Part shown: positions 49,918 through 58,728 of the stretch, piece by piece
How positions within the stretch are numbered: the first letter of the stretch is position 1
Layout: every line of letters begins with the position of its first letter
Assembly (NCBI RefSeq): GCF_042466685.1
Contig: NZ_CP170448.1
Location: forward strand, 2,046,001-2,110,000
Reading direction: 5' to 3'
Source: Vreelandella sp042466685
GTDB taxonomy: Bacteria; Pseudomonadota; Gammaproteobacteria; Pseudomonadales; Halomonadaceae
DNA length: 64,000 nucleotides
Program-made: the position numbers and the translations under genes
Notes under the pieces: model-generated
Database searches by the model: none
What the model was told of the DNA's origin: nothing
What the model saw: the letters and a program-made list of their open reading frames with translations, nothing else

Positions 49918-52413
49918 TTACTTAACGTTTTCCTCCTCCTGCTTCTGCTGTGTGAACGCTGGCACAGGTTTTTCATTGTGATCGATCAGTGTGGACTTGT
50001 TCTTGGCAAAGGCATCGTAGGCGAAATCGTCCACGGTGAGCATTTCCAGCACTTCAGCCTCGAAGGTGCGCATAAAGTCGGCATCCTCAGTACTGATCAA
50101 GCCTTTTTCCAAGCCAGCCTCGACCCGAGCTTCAGGGTGTAGCGCCGTCTGCGGCAGCTCGCCTTTGGCGTACGCCTTGTTCACCGTGCGGTAGATTGCT
50201 TCAGCGCGATCATAATCCACCAGCAGGGCGTTGTAGCGGGCCAGCGGGTTGCGCTGTTCACCGTCATCAGCGTCCCAGGTGTTTTCCAATAGCTTGGTGC
50301 GCAGTGCGCTGTGCGTAGAAACACGCTGGGCAATATCGCGCGCCAGGTCGTCGTGGGGCTTGTTCCAGCGGCGGCCGGTGGGCATCACCACGGCGTTGAG
50401 CGTTTTGCCCAGGGCACGGTTGGGAAGATTATCGAAAATCTCCACAAACGCCTGTTCTGCACGCTGGAGCAGGAAACGGCAACTGTAGTGCAGCAGCGCT
50501 TCTTCACCTTCTACTTTACTACCTGCCTGCCACTGCTTGAGCACCATGGAGGTGAGGTAGAGATTCGAGAGCACATCCCCCAGCCGTGCAGAGATCATTT
50601 CACGTTTCTTCAGTGCTGAACCCAGGCTCGCCATGGCGGCATCGGCACATAGACCAAAGCCAGCGGAGAGGCGGGCAATATCCTGGGCATAAACCGCAGC
50701 GGGGCCATCAAAGGGAACGCTGGTTTTACCGATGCCAAAGCCCAGGGTAAAGGCACGCGCCGCGTTTCCAAAGATCAAGCCTGCGTGGCCGAAGAAAGCC
50801 TTGTCGAATGCCTTCATATCGTTAGCCTCTTTGGCGGCCAACTCATCAAGCACATAAGGGTGGCAGCGGATAGCGCCCTGACCAAAGATCATCAGGTTAC
50901 GGGTCATGATGTTGGCGCCTTCCACGGTAATCGCTACCGGGTTGGCGCTATAGCCGATACCCAGATAGTTGCGCGGGCCGAGTGTCACTGCCTTGCCGCC
51001 GTGAACATCCATGGCGTCGCTGAGTAGCACGCGTTGGAACTCGGTTAACTGGCTTTTCAGAATGGCCGAGGGCACGGCGGGTTTTTCGCCGTGATCGATC
51101 ATATTGGCGGTTTGATACACGGTGGCCTGGGAGATATAGGCCAGCGCGGCCATACGAGCGAGAGGCTCCTGCACACCTTCCATCTCGGCAACCGGCACGT
51201 TGAACTGGCGGCGAACGCGGGTGAAACCGCCGCTCCAACCCAGGGCGTAACGTGCAGTGCCGGTAGCGCCTGAGGGCAGCGTGATACAGCGGCCGATCGA
51301 GAGGCACTCCACCAGCATGCGCCAGCCCTGACCGATCATGTCTGGGCCGCCAATGATGGTGTCCAGTGGTACAAAGACATCTTTACCGATAATCGGGCCG
51401 TTCATAAACGGGCTGCCGATAGGGTGGTGACGGCGGCCAATTTCCATGCCGTCGGTATTGCGGGGAATCAGCGCCAGGGTAATACCGCGATCTTCTTCGT
51501 CACCAAGCAGTTTTTCGGGGTCAAACAGACGGAAGGCCAAGCCCACCACAGTGGCGATGGGTGCCAGCGTGATCCAGCGCTTCTCAAAGTTAAGGCGCAG
51601 GCCAAGCACTTCTTCGCCATTAATGGTTTGCTTGCACACTACGCCGGTGTCCGGCAGCGAGGTAGCGTCAGAGCCTGCGCGTGGGCCGGTGAGGCCAAAG
51701 CAGGGAATTTCACGGCCATCGGAGAGGCGCGGCAGGTAGTGATCTTTCTGCTCTTGAGTGCCGTATTTGAGCAGTAGCTCGCCGGGGCCTAATGAGTTAG
51801 GCACACCCACGGTGACCATCAAGGTTTCGTTGGCAGAGAGCTTTTGCAGCACCATGGATTGCGCTTTAGCTGAGAAGCCGAGGCCGCCGTACTCCTTCGG
51901 AATGATCATGCCGAAGAAGCCCTCTTTCTTCAGGAAGTCCCACAGTTGCTGAGGGAGGTCGGCCCGCTCTTGGGCAATATCCCAGGCGTTGCACATGCCG
52001 GCCGCTTTGGCGCACTGATTGGCCAGAAAGGCTTTTTCATCGTCGCGCAGGCCACCATCTTTAAAGGCGAGCAGCTTTTCCCACTGTGGCTTGCCTGAAA
52101 AAAGCTCGCCATCCCAGGAGACGCTGCCCGCTTCCAGCGCCGTCCGCTCTGTAGCAGACACTTTAGGGGCTACCTTTTTAAAGGTGGCGAATAGGCGCGG
52201 TGTGAGCCACTTGCGACGAAGTGCAGGTAGGCCAGCCACTGCGACGGCGGCTGTGCCAATCAACAGCAGCACGCCAATGATTTCGGCATCAAACAGCAGG
52301 CCAACAAGGCCCAATACGCCAAGCACCGCTATTGCCGCGGGGGCGCCTGCCTCGCGGCGCATCACGACGAGCAGGCCAGCAATGGCGAGCACGATAAGAA
52401 GTAGGGTGAGCAT
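49918..52413 (-). CDS. fadE: Acyl-CoA dehydrogenase, FadE type
   Basis: The 831-residue protein resembles E. coli FadE in size and layout: an N-terminal hydrophobic region of about 65 residues with two or three membrane segments, the acyl-CoA dehydrogenase core with GFFGMIIPKEYGGLGFSA, TVGVPNSLGPGELL and FGLTGPRAGSDATS (substrate and FAD contacts), DAMDVHGGKAV, and a C-terminal DUF1974 region. It performs the first oxidation in fatty acid beta-oxidation at the inner membrane. It is monocistronic, with a terminator downstream and an operator-like palindrome upstream. Confidence 0.95.
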   Translation of the reverse strand: MLTLLLIVLAIAGLLVVMRREAGAPAAIAVLGVLGLVGLLFDAEIIGVLLLIGTAAVAVAGLPALRRKWLTPRLFATFKKVAPKVSATERTALEAGSVSWDGELFSGKPQWEKLLAFKDGGLRDDEKAFLANQCAKAAGMCNAWDIAQERADLPQQLWDFLKKEGFFGMIIPKEYGGLGFSAKAQSMVLQKLSANETLMVTVGVPNSLGPGELLLKYGTQEQKDHYLPRLSDGREIPCFGLTGPRAGSDATSLPDTGVVCKQTINGEEVLGLRLNFEKRWITLAPIATVVGLAFRLFDPEKLLGDEEDRGITLALIPRNTDGMEIGRRHHPIGSPFMNGPIIGKDVFVPLDTIIGGPDMIGQGWRMLVECLSIGRCITLPSGATGTARYALGWSGGFTRVRRQFNVPVAEMEGVQEPLARMAALAYISQATVYQTANMIDHGEKPAVPSAILKSQLTEFQRVLLSDAMDVHGGKAVTLGPRNYLGIGYSANPVAITVEGANIMTRNLMIFGQGAIRCHPYVLDELAAKEANDMKAFDKAFFGHAGLIFGNAARAFTLGFGIGKTSVPFDGPAAVYAQDIARLSAGFGLCADAAMASLGSALKKREMISARLGDVLSNLYLTSMVLKQWQAGSKVEGEEALLHYSCRFLLQRAEQAFVEIFDNLPNRALGKTLNAVVMPTGRRWNKPHDDLARDIAQRVSTHSALRTKLLENTWDADDGEQRNPLARYNALLVDYDRAEAIYRTVNKAYAKGELPQTALHPEARVEAGLEKGLISTEDADFMRTFEAEVLEMLTVDDFAYDAFAKNKSTLIDHNEKPVPAFTQQKQEEENVK

Positions 52414-52486
52414 AGTGTCTCTCTCAGTTGGTGGCCTTTAGTGCTGGCCAGCTGTTGTTAGTTAAAGTGTTGGTTAAAATGTTTAA

Positions 52487-52502
52487 TCGAACACTTGTTT
52501 GA
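52487..52502. promoter_or_regulatory. Operator-like palindrome upstream of fadE
   Basis: TCGAACA-CT-TGTTTGA is an inverted repeat with one mismatch, 74 bp before the fadE start. The GAAC-N-GTTTG pattern recalls PsrA-type fatty-acid repressor sites in pseudomonads. AAGTGTT (52465-52471) and AACACTT (52490-52496) add another overlapping inverted pair. Regulator identity is speculative. Confidence 0.4.
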
Positions 52503-52574
52503 ATATTGGCAGATGGTACCCGCTTCGTGCAAGTATTTAGGCATGTTTAGCGCCGTAAATGCGATGCGCTGATC

Positions 52575-52610
52575 AAAAAAAACGCCATGGCGACAGACCA
52601 TGGCGTTTTG
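52575..52610. terminator. Terminator of the betIBA operon
   Basis: AACGCCATGG / CCATGGCGTT is a perfect 10-bp stem with a 7-nt loop. On the minus strand it is followed by eight T (plus-strand A-run 52575-52582), so it ends betA transcripts. Confidence 0.9.
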
Positions 52611-52631
52611 AGTAGAAAATCGGCTAAATGT

Positions 52632-54305
52632 TCAGGCGCGTTTGGCCGGTGCGTCGTTAGCGACGTAGTAGTCAACATTAGCTCGGGGGAGCGGCTCAAG
52701 ACCTTTAATCCGGTCAGCGATTTTCTCCGCCAGCATAATCGTTGGCGCGTTCAGGTTGCCGGTAGGGATCACCGGGAACAGTGACGCATCGACTACGCGT
52801 AGACCCTCAATGCCATGAACGCGGCCCTGACCATCGGTGACTGCCATCTCGTCATTGCCCATCCGACAGCTGCCGCAGGGGTGGTAGGCGGTTTCGGCAT
52901 GCTGCTTGACGAAGGCATCCAGTTCAACGTCTGTCTGTACGTCTGGGCCGGGGGCTATTTCACGGCCACGATATTTATCAAACGCTGGCTGGGCGATGAT
53001 GTCGCGGGTGAGGCGAATGGCGTCGCGGAACTCTTGCCAATCTTTCTCTTTGGCCATGTAGTTGAACAGTATGCTGGGTGCGGCGTGAGGGTCTTTCGAG
53101 GTTAACCGAATGCGACCGCGGCTTTCCGAGCGCATAGAGCCAACATGGGCCTGGAAGCCGTGAGCTTGCACCGCGCTTTTACCGTTGTAGCTAATCGCGA
53201 TAGGCAGAAAGTGGTACTGCAGATTGGGCCACTCCTCTTCATCGCGGCTGCGGATAAAGCCACAGGATTCAAACTGGTTGCTGGCGCCGACGCCAGTCCC
53301 TTTAAACAGCCACTCGGCGCCAATTTTGGGCTGGTTGTACCACTTCAGCGCTGGGTAGAGGGAAATCGGCTCTTTGCACTCGTACTGGATGTACATTTCC
53401 AGGTGATCCTGGAGGTTTTCACCTACGCCGGGCAGGGCATGTACTGTTTCGATACCGAGTTCGTTGAGCAGTTCTGGGTTACCGATGCCTGAGCGCTGAA
53501 GAATCTGTGGGGAGGCGATGGCGCCACCGCAGAGCAGCACTTCGCGGCGTGCGTTGGCCTGCTGTTTTTCGCCTTTCTGCTCATAGCGAACGCCCGCCGC
53601 CCGCTTATCTTCAAACTCAATGATGTCGGTGACGGCATGGGTTTCGATGGTGAGATTGTGGCGCTGTTTGGCAATATCCAGGTATCCACGGGCCGTGGAG
53701 GCGCGGCGGCCTTTGGGCGTAACGAAGCGATCCATGGGGCCGAAGCCCTCTTGCTGGTAGCCGTTAACGTCTTCGGTTTCCGGGTAGCCCGCCTGTTTTC
53801 CCGCTTCGATAAAGGTACGGTAAAGCGGGTTGTTATCCGCTTTTGGCGTGGTCACGCTGACCGGGCCGTCGCCGCCGTGGTAGCTGTTGGCACCGATGTC
53901 GCGGGTTTCGCTCTTTTTGAAGTAGGGCAGGCAGCTAAGGTAGTCCCACTCTTCAAGGCCGGGCTGTTTGGCCCAGTTATCGTAATCCAGGGCGTTGCCG
54001 CGGATATAGCACATGCCGTTAATCAGTGAGGAGCCGCCAAGGCCTTTACCGCGGCCACACTCCATTCGGCGGCCGTCCATATGTGGCTCGGGGTCGGTTT
54101 CAAATGCCCAATTGTAGCGCTTGCCCTGCAGCGGGTAAGCCAGAGCGGCGGGCATTTGAGTGCGGAAATCAAAGCGATAGTCGGGCCCGCCCGCTTCTAA
54201 CAGCAGGACGCTGACGCTGCTATCTTCGGTGAGGCGAGTAGCGAGCACATTGCCCGCCGAACCTGCGCCGATAATGATGTAATCAAATTCGCGTGGTTGA
54301 GACAT
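52632..54305 (-). CDS. betA: Choline dehydrogenase
   Basis: This 557-residue GMC oxidoreductase begins with the FAD fold DYIIIGAGSAGNVLATRLTE and has GRGKGLGGSSLINGMCYIRG (GMC signature 1, about residues 83-102), GAIASPQILQRSGIG (signature 2, about 262-276) and the active-site stretch ETAYHPCGSCRMG near residue 472. It oxidises choline to betaine aldehyde at the membrane. The C-terminus shows no targeting peptide. It is the last gene of betI-betB-betA and is separated from betB by a structured 196-bp gap. Confidence 0.96.
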   Translation of the reverse strand: MSQPREFDYIIIGAGSAGNVLATRLTEDSSVSVLLLEAGGPDYRFDFRTQMPAALAYPLQGKRYNWAFETDPEPHMDGRRMECGRGKGLGGSSLINGMCYIRGNALDYDNWAKQPGLEEWDYLSCLPYFKKSETRDIGANSYHGGDGPVSVTTPKADNNPLYRTFIEAGKQAGYPETEDVNGYQQEGFGPMDRFVTPKGRRASTARGYLDIAKQRHNLTIETHAVTDIIEFEDKRAAGVRYEQKGEKQQANARREVLLCGGAIASPQILQRSGIGNPELLNELGIETVHALPGVGENLQDHLEMYIQYECKEPISLYPALKWYNQPKIGAEWLFKGTGVGASNQFESCGFIRSRDEEEWPNLQYHFLPIAISYNGKSAVQAHGFQAHVGSMRSESRGRIRLTSKDPHAAPSILFNYMAKEKDWQEFRDAIRLTRDIIAQPAFDKYRGREIAPGPDVQTDVELDAFVKQHAETAYHPCGSCRMGNDEMAVTDGQGRVHGIEGLRVVDASLFPVIPTGNLNAPTIMLAEKIADRIKGLEPLPRANVDYYVANDAPAKRA

Positions 54306-54346
54306 AGTGAATTACCGAGGCTGAAGATGGGGCGGGGCTTGCTGGC

Positions 54347-54461
54347 GGTAGCTTTTCGCGAGGGCGCTGCTTCCGCCATCTGACCGCCACGGATGGCGGG
54401 AATGCCGAAACTGAAGGGATCAGGTTTCGGCCATGGCGAAAGACCCTCGCTCAAAGCTACC
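54347..54461. repeat. 115-nt nested inverted-repeat element between betB and betA
   Basis: An outer stem pairs GGTAGCTTTTCGCGAGGG (54347-54364) with CCCTCGCTCAAAGCTACC (54444-54461), 16 of 18 positions matching. It encloses two perfect 8-bp hairpins, CCGCCATC/GATGGCGG (54373-54399) and GCCGAAAC/GTTTCGGC (54404-54431). As RNA this would fold into a three-way junction within the betB-betA transcript. It may be a structured regulatory element or a copy of an extragenic palindromic repeat. No second copy is visible in the window. Confidence 0.6.
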
Positions 54462-54501
54462 CCCAGTGCCCTTGGCAAGTGAGTCGCATAACCAGAAAGA
54501 G

Positions 54502-55971
54502 TTAAAACACTGACTCAAACGGCCCCATTTCAATCTGTACGGACTTGGTTTGGGTATAGTGATTAAGCGTCTCGATGCCGTTCTCGCGACCGATCCCCGA
54601 CTCTTTATAGCCGCCTACCGGCATCTCAGAGGGTGACTCGCCCCAAGTGTTAATCCAGCAGATTCCTGCTTCCAACTGATGAATTACGCGGTGGGCGCGG
54701 TTCAAGCTTTCGCTGAAGACACCGGCGGCCAGGCCATAGGTGGTGTCGTTGGCGCGGCGAATGACTTCCGCTTCGTCATCAAAGGCGAGTACCGACATCA
54801 CTGGGCCGAAAATCTCTTCCCGCACGATACGCATATCGTCGGTGCAGTCGGTGAATACCGTTGGGGCTGCCCAGGCGCCATTAGCAAAACTGCCAGTGTT
54901 CCAGTCGCCGCCACCCACGAGCAAGCGAGCGCCTTGCTCTTTGCCCAGGGCAATATAGGAGAGGACTTTCTGCTGGTGTTCAAAGCTGACCAGCGGCCCA
55001 AAGTTGACGCTGGGATCCATTGGGTCGCCTGCTTTGATGCGCTTAACGCGCTCGACCAGCTTGGCTTCAAAGGCGTCTTTAACGCTGCGCTCAACAAATA
55101 CCCGCGTACCGTTGGTGCAAATTTGGCCACTGGAGTAGAAGTTGGCCATCATGGCGGCATCCGCAGCGCGATCAAGATCTGCATCGGCGAAGACCAGTAG
55201 CGGCGACTTACCGCCCAGCTCCATGGTGACGTCTTTTAACGTTGAGCTAGCCGCGGCGGCCATGACCTTTTTACCGGTGCCCGCTTCGCCGGTGAACGAG
55301 ACTTTGGCGATGCCGGGGTGCCCGGTAAGCATGGCGCCCACTTGCCCGTCGCCCTGCACCACGTTGAAGACACCGTTTGGTAGTCCAGCCTCGGTGAATA
55401 TCTCCGCCAGTTTCATCACGGTGAGCGGGGTGACTTCGCTGGGCTTAAACACCACCGCGTTGCCTGCCGCCAGTGCCGGGGCGGCTTTCCAGCAGGCAAT
55501 TTGAATCGGGTAGTTCCAGGCGCCAATCGCGCCGATCACACCCAACGGCTCACGGCGGGTGTACACAAAAGAGCTATCGCGCAGGGGAATCTGGCTGCCT
55601 TCGATAGCCGGTGCCAAGCCTGCGTAATACTCCAATGCGTCTGCACCGGTCACAATATCAACACTGGCGGTTTCGCTGATGGGTTTGCCGGTATTGCGGG
55701 TTTCCAGCTCGGCCAGTTCGTCATTGCGCTCTCTTAATAGCGCGACAGCGCGAAGCATGATGCGCGAACGCTCCATACCGGTCATCGCAGCCCACTCGCG
55801 CTGGCCGCGTTGGGCGGCGGCAACGGCTGAATCGACATCGGCTTGACTGGCTTGGCCGATAGTGGCTAGCAGGCTGCCATCAAAAGGGTTGGTAACGGTA
55901 AACGTATTGCTTGAAGTGGCGTCTACCTGGCGACCATCAATATAGAGTGGCTGTACGTCTTGAGCGGCCAT
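54502..55971 (-). CDS. betB: Betaine aldehyde dehydrogenase
   Basis: This 489-residue aldehyde dehydrogenase contains VIGAIGAWNYPIQIACWKAA, the coenzyme loop FTGEAGTGKKV, the general-base glutamate in MELGGKSPLLVF (about residue 252), the catalytic cysteine in SGQICTNGTRVF (about residue 286) and EEIFGPVMSV. It oxidises betaine aldehyde to glycine betaine with NAD(P)+. Its start follows AAGGAGT. It lies 26 nt after betI and shares its transcript. Confidence 0.96.
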   Translation of the reverse strand: MAAQDVQPLYIDGRQVDATSSNTFTVTNPFDGSLLATIGQASQADVDSAVAAAQRGQREWAAMTGMERSRIMLRAVALLRERNDELAELETRNTGKPISETASVDIVTGADALEYYAGLAPAIEGSQIPLRDSSFVYTRREPLGVIGAIGAWNYPIQIACWKAAPALAAGNAVVFKPSEVTPLTVMKLAEIFTEAGLPNGVFNVVQGDGQVGAMLTGHPGIAKVSFTGEAGTGKKVMAAAASSTLKDVTMELGGKSPLLVFADADLDRAADAAMMANFYSSGQICTNGTRVFVERSVKDAFEAKLVERVKRIKAGDPMDPSVNFGPLVSFEHQQKVLSYIALGKEQGARLLVGGGDWNTGSFANGAWAAPTVFTDCTDDMRIVREEIFGPVMSVLAFDDEAEVIRRANDTTYGLAAGVFSESLNRAHRVIHQLEAGICWINTWGESPSEMPVGGYKESGIGRENGIETLNHYTQTKSVQIEMGPFESVF

Positions 55972-55997
55972 GTAGGACTCCTTAAATAAGATAAAAA

Positions 55998-56618
55998 TTA
56001 GCTATAAGTGTTGGATGCGGGTTGTTGGCATCCATAGTGAGCAAAAAGCTGATCGAGATGAGTGTGGGCAAGAAAGCGTGCTTCTTTAGCATCAAGGCCT
56101 TCTGGCGTTAGCGCGCCGCGGAGCCACAACCCATCAATCATGGCGGCTAAGCCGCGTGCTGCGTTGCGGGCCTCTGCGCGTGGCATAACACGCCGAAACT
56201 GATGGCATAAATTGCTGTAAAGGCGTCGATCATTGACGTTTTGCAGCCGTTGCAGCATTGGCTTATGCATGCTGCTGGCCCAGAAGGCTAACCAAGTCTT
56301 GGCAGCGGGGCCGGTGACCTGGGTGCGATCAAAGTTGCCTTCAATAATGGCACCAATATGGGCGCGGGGAGAGTCGTCTTCTAGCGCATTACGGCGAACT
56401 GCCACGGCATCGGTCAGGTCGGTCAATATCTGCCGCATGGTCGCTTCGAGCAGGCCATCCTTGCCGCCAAAGTAGTGACTGATAATACCCGCCGAGACGC
56501 CTGCATGACGCGCTATGCGCATCACCGTTGCTTCGGCCAAGCCGACTTCATCAATCGCTGCCATGGTTGCGTTAATTAACTGCTGGCGGCGTATTGGTTC
56601 CATTCCCACCTTTGGCAC
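55998..56618 (-). CDS. betI: Choline-responsive repressor BetI, TetR family
   Basis: This 206-residue TetR-family protein starts MPKVGMEPIRRQQLINATMA as BetI proteins do, with the helix-turn-helix LAEATVMRIARHAGVSAGII then SHYFGGKDGLLEATMR (residues about 23-60), and a ligand-binding C-terminal domain. It represses the bet genes without choline. It is first in betIBA and is divergent from choX, with a strong palindrome in the shared gap as its likely operator. Confidence 0.95.
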   Translation of the reverse strand: MPKVGMEPIRRQQLINATMAAIDEVGLAEATVMRIARHAGVSAGIISHYFGGKDGLLEATMRQILTDLTDAVAVRRNALEDDSPRAHIGAIIEGNFDRTQVTGPAAKTWLAFWASSMHKPMLQRLQNVNDRRLYSNLCHQFRRVMPRAEARNAARGLAAMIDGLWLRGALTPEGLDAKEARFLAHTHLDQLFAHYGCQQPASNTYS

Positions 56619-56708
56619 AGCGTTCTCCTAATTCGTTGAATGTCTAACAGGGCCGTTGCTTGAAACCCGAGCGTAGACATGATTACCTAACCATGATGGC
56701 ATTTTTTT

Positions 56709-56722
56709 ATTGAACGTTCAAT
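56709..56722. promoter_or_regulatory. BetI-type operator in the betI-choX gap
   Basis: ATTGAACGTTCAAT is a perfect 14-bp palindrome located between divergent betI and choX. It has the look of known BetI boxes, which are built on a TTGAACGTTCAA-like core. One site in this position could control both directions by choline. Confidence 0.75.
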
Positions 56723-56766
56723 CAATAAAAAGGCGCGACAATATTTATCGCTTCAAGGGGACAACG

Positions 56767-57705
56767 ATGATGAGCAGAATTTCTTCACGCTACGCGGGTG
56801 CTTTATTGCTGGCAGCGGGTTTGCCAACGGCGGCTTATGCCAATGAGTGCAGCAGCGTGCGCTTTGCTGAAGTGGGTTGGACGGATATTACCGCCACCAC
56901 TGCGCTCGCCAGCGAAGTCCTTGAGGGGTTGGGTTACGAGCCGACCGTGGATACCGTTTCCGTACCGATTGCCTACGCCGGTATGCGCAACGATGATTTC
57001 GATGTCTTCCTAGGTAACTGGATGCCTTCCATGGCCTCTATCAGCGATCCTTATATCGAGCGCGGTGAAGTTGAGCGCTTGGTAGCCAACCTGGAAGGGG
57101 CCAAGTACACCTTGGCGGTTCCCCAATACGTTTACGATGCGGGCGTAACGTCGGTTAACGATTTAGCAGAGCACGCAGATCAGTTTGATAGCAGCGTGCA
57201 CGGCATCGAAGCGGGTAACGACGGCAACGAGCTCATTGAGCAGATGATCGATGATGATGCGTATGGGTTAGGCGATTGGCAGGTGATCGATTCCAGTGAA
57301 GCCGGAATGCTGGCAGAACTGCGCGCTAGGGTGCCTAATGAGCAGTGGATGGTGTTTTTGGGTTGGGAGCCGCACCCCATGAACTCCAACTTCGATATGG
57401 CCTACCTTTCTGATGCCGATGACTATTTTGGCCCCGATTTAGGCGGCGCGACGGTGCATACCAATACCCGTGCCGGATTCGTGGATGAGTGCCCCAATGT
57501 GGGAGCGCTATTACGCAATATGACGTTTACTCTGGAAATGGAGAACCAATTGATGAGCGCCATTATGGATGATGGTGAAGATCCCCGTGATGCGGCCCGT
57601 GAATACCTAAAAGCCAATGAGAGTATTCTGGATGAGTGGTTAGAGGGTGTCACCACTCGCGACGGCGAGCCTGGCGCTCCTGCTGTACGTGCAGCCATTC
57701 AGTAA
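56767..57705 (+). CDS. choX: Choline ABC transporter periplasmic binding protein
   Basis: ATG 56767 follows AAGGGG (56755-56760) by 6 nt. The 312-residue protein has a signal peptide (YAGALLLAAGLPTAAYA, about residues 9-25) and then the choline/betaine-binding fold of the OpuAC type: VRFAEVGWTDITATTALASE, DVFLGNWMPSM, and WMVFLGWEPHPMN, whose aromatic residues form the quaternary-ammonium cage. No permease or ATPase gene follows; a terminator does. It must work with components encoded elsewhere, if at all. Divergence from betI across a BetI box supports choline control. Confidence 0.92.
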   Translation: MMSRISSRYAGALLLAAGLPTAAYANECSSVRFAEVGWTDITATTALASEVLEGLGYEPTVDTVSVPIAYAGMRNDDFDVFLGNWMPSMASISDPYIERGEVERLVANLEGAKYTLAVPQYVYDAGVTSVNDLAEHADQFDSSVHGIEAGNDGNELIEQMIDDDAYGLGDWQVIDSSEAGMLAELRARVPNEQWMVFLGWEPHPMNSNFDMAYLSDADDYFGPDLGGATVHTNTRAGFVDECPNVGALLRNMTFTLEMENQLMSAIMDDGEDPRDAAREYLKANESILDEWLEGVTTRDGEPGAPAVRAAIQ

Positions 57706-57736
57706 GATCGCTTTGCCACGCTTTCTAACTAGTAGC

Positions 57737-57768
57737 GGCAAGCCGGAATCCGGCTTGCCTTTCGTTAT
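57737..57768 (+). terminator. Terminator after choX
   Basis: GGCAAGCCGGA / TCCGGCTTGCC is a perfect 11-bp inverted repeat about one base, followed by TTTCGTTATT. It lies 31 nt after the choX stop. Confidence 0.85.
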
Positions 57769-57805
57769 TAAGGTAGGCATAATCTGCACCCGTTGATGAG
57801 GAAAA

Positions 57806-57882
57806 GGCTACGTAGCTCAGCTGGTTAGAGCACATCACTCATAATGATGGGGTCCCCTGTTCAAATCAGGGCGTAGCCACCA
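57806..57882 (+). tRNA. tRNA-Met (CAT), elongator
   Basis: The 77-nt gene begins GGCTACGTAGCTCAGCTGG and ends with the complementary acceptor strand CGTAGCC, discriminator A and an encoded CCA. The anticodon arm is CATCA-CTCATAA-TGATG with anticodon CAT. The acceptor and D-arm sequences agree closely with E. coli elongator tRNA-Met and not with initiator tRNA (no C1-A72 mismatch). A tRNA-Ile2 with CAT is the alternative but fits less well. Confidence 0.95.
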
Positions 57883-57947
57883 CATCAACCTCAGCACACT
57901 CGCTACTGCCTGTAAACAGTAGGATAAATCACAGAGTGTGCCGTTAT

Positions 57948-58057
57948 GGTGGCCCCTTAGGTCCTCCCGCAACGCTAAACTGCGAACCCCGCCAGGCCCG
58001 GAAGGGAGCAACGGTAGTGGTGGCTGCGTGTGCCGGGATGTGGCTTTTGGGGCCGCC
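57948..58057 (+). ncRNA. ffs: Signal recognition particle 4.5S RNA
   Basis: The roughly 110-nt sequence begins GGTGGCCCC and ends GGGGCCGCC, which pair to close a long hairpin. It holds the family's most conserved parts: TCCTCCCGCAACGCTA near the 5' side, the apical CCGGAAGG tetraloop region that binds Ffh, GGAGCAAC-type asymmetric loop, and GTGTGCCGGGATGT on the 3' side. It is the RNA of the bacterial SRP for co-translational targeting. End points are set by pairing and may be off by a few bases. Confidence 0.95.
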
Positions 58058-58267
58058 TCCATTTCTGCCCCCCTCCATCTCTGATGTTTTCTCCCCAAAT
58101 TGGCACAACGCTCTAAATTCTTGGCAGCAACTATTTCTTCGTATCATTACTACGAAAATAGCGAAGCCATTATTTTCTATTGATTGAAATCGCTATGTTT
58201 GCCGTTTTTGTTTTGTGCACTCAACCATGAAGTGAATCGCCCAGCCTTTTTTCCAGTACGTGGGCAC

Positions 58268-58600
58268 TCAGTAAAAAGCGGTTATGCCCATGAAGATCCC
58301 AAACAGCATCAATACTCCCCCTGCAGAGTGCTTACCCCAAACGGCGGTACCGGGTTTAGCCAGTCGTGTTGCCATTGATTGAGCTGCGAGTGCGTAAGTG
58401 CTCGACACGATCAGTTTGATAAACACCAATAGCAGAATTAGTGGAAGAAACGCAGAAATGTGCGAGTCCTGTTGGGTACTCACAAATTGCGGCAACAGCG
58501 ATGAGAAAAATAGAATCGCCTTGGGGTTGCCGAACAACAGCCATTGTATTGGGCTTCGCAGCGCTAACCCGTGTCCAGGTAGAATACGCAGCTCGTAAGC
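58268..58600 (-). pseudogene. LysE/RhtB family exporter, 5'-truncated remnant
   Basis: The C-terminal ~110 residues of a LysE/RhtB amino-acid exporter are recognisable: the family hallmark GNPKAILFFSSLLPQFVSTQ (normally near residue 120 of about 205), followed by two membrane segments (FLPLILLLVFIKLIVSSTYA; GGVLMLFGIFMGITAF). The first three membrane segments are absent; the frame continues to 58720 but as basic, non-family sequence. I infer truncation by a rearrangement whose junction lies near 58600, just where the hydrolase/AraC segment begins. Confidence 0.75.
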
Positions 58601-58728
58601 TTGGGCAATTACTGCTTTCAACACCCAGTTAGCTGGTGATTTTTTTCGCTTGGTCAGCCGGGCCGCTAAATTTCGGTTTCTCCTCGGTTCGCATTGAAAA
58701 GCGTTAAGGCGAGCTGCCAATGAGGCGC

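Noticed and set aside
54197..54478. ORF in the betB-betA gap
   Set aside because: It runs through the nested inverted repeats into betA and has no ribosome site or recognisable sequence.
57806..57882. tRNA with CAT anticodon as tRNA-Ile2 or initiator tRNA
   Set aside because: The body matches elongator tRNA-Met, and position 1 pairs with 72, unlike initiator tRNA.
57835..58098. Minus-strand 87-residue ORF over the tRNA and SRP RNA genes
   Set aside because: It is the antisense of two RNA genes; the ending with LRPDLNRGP is a known artefact of reading across tRNA genes.
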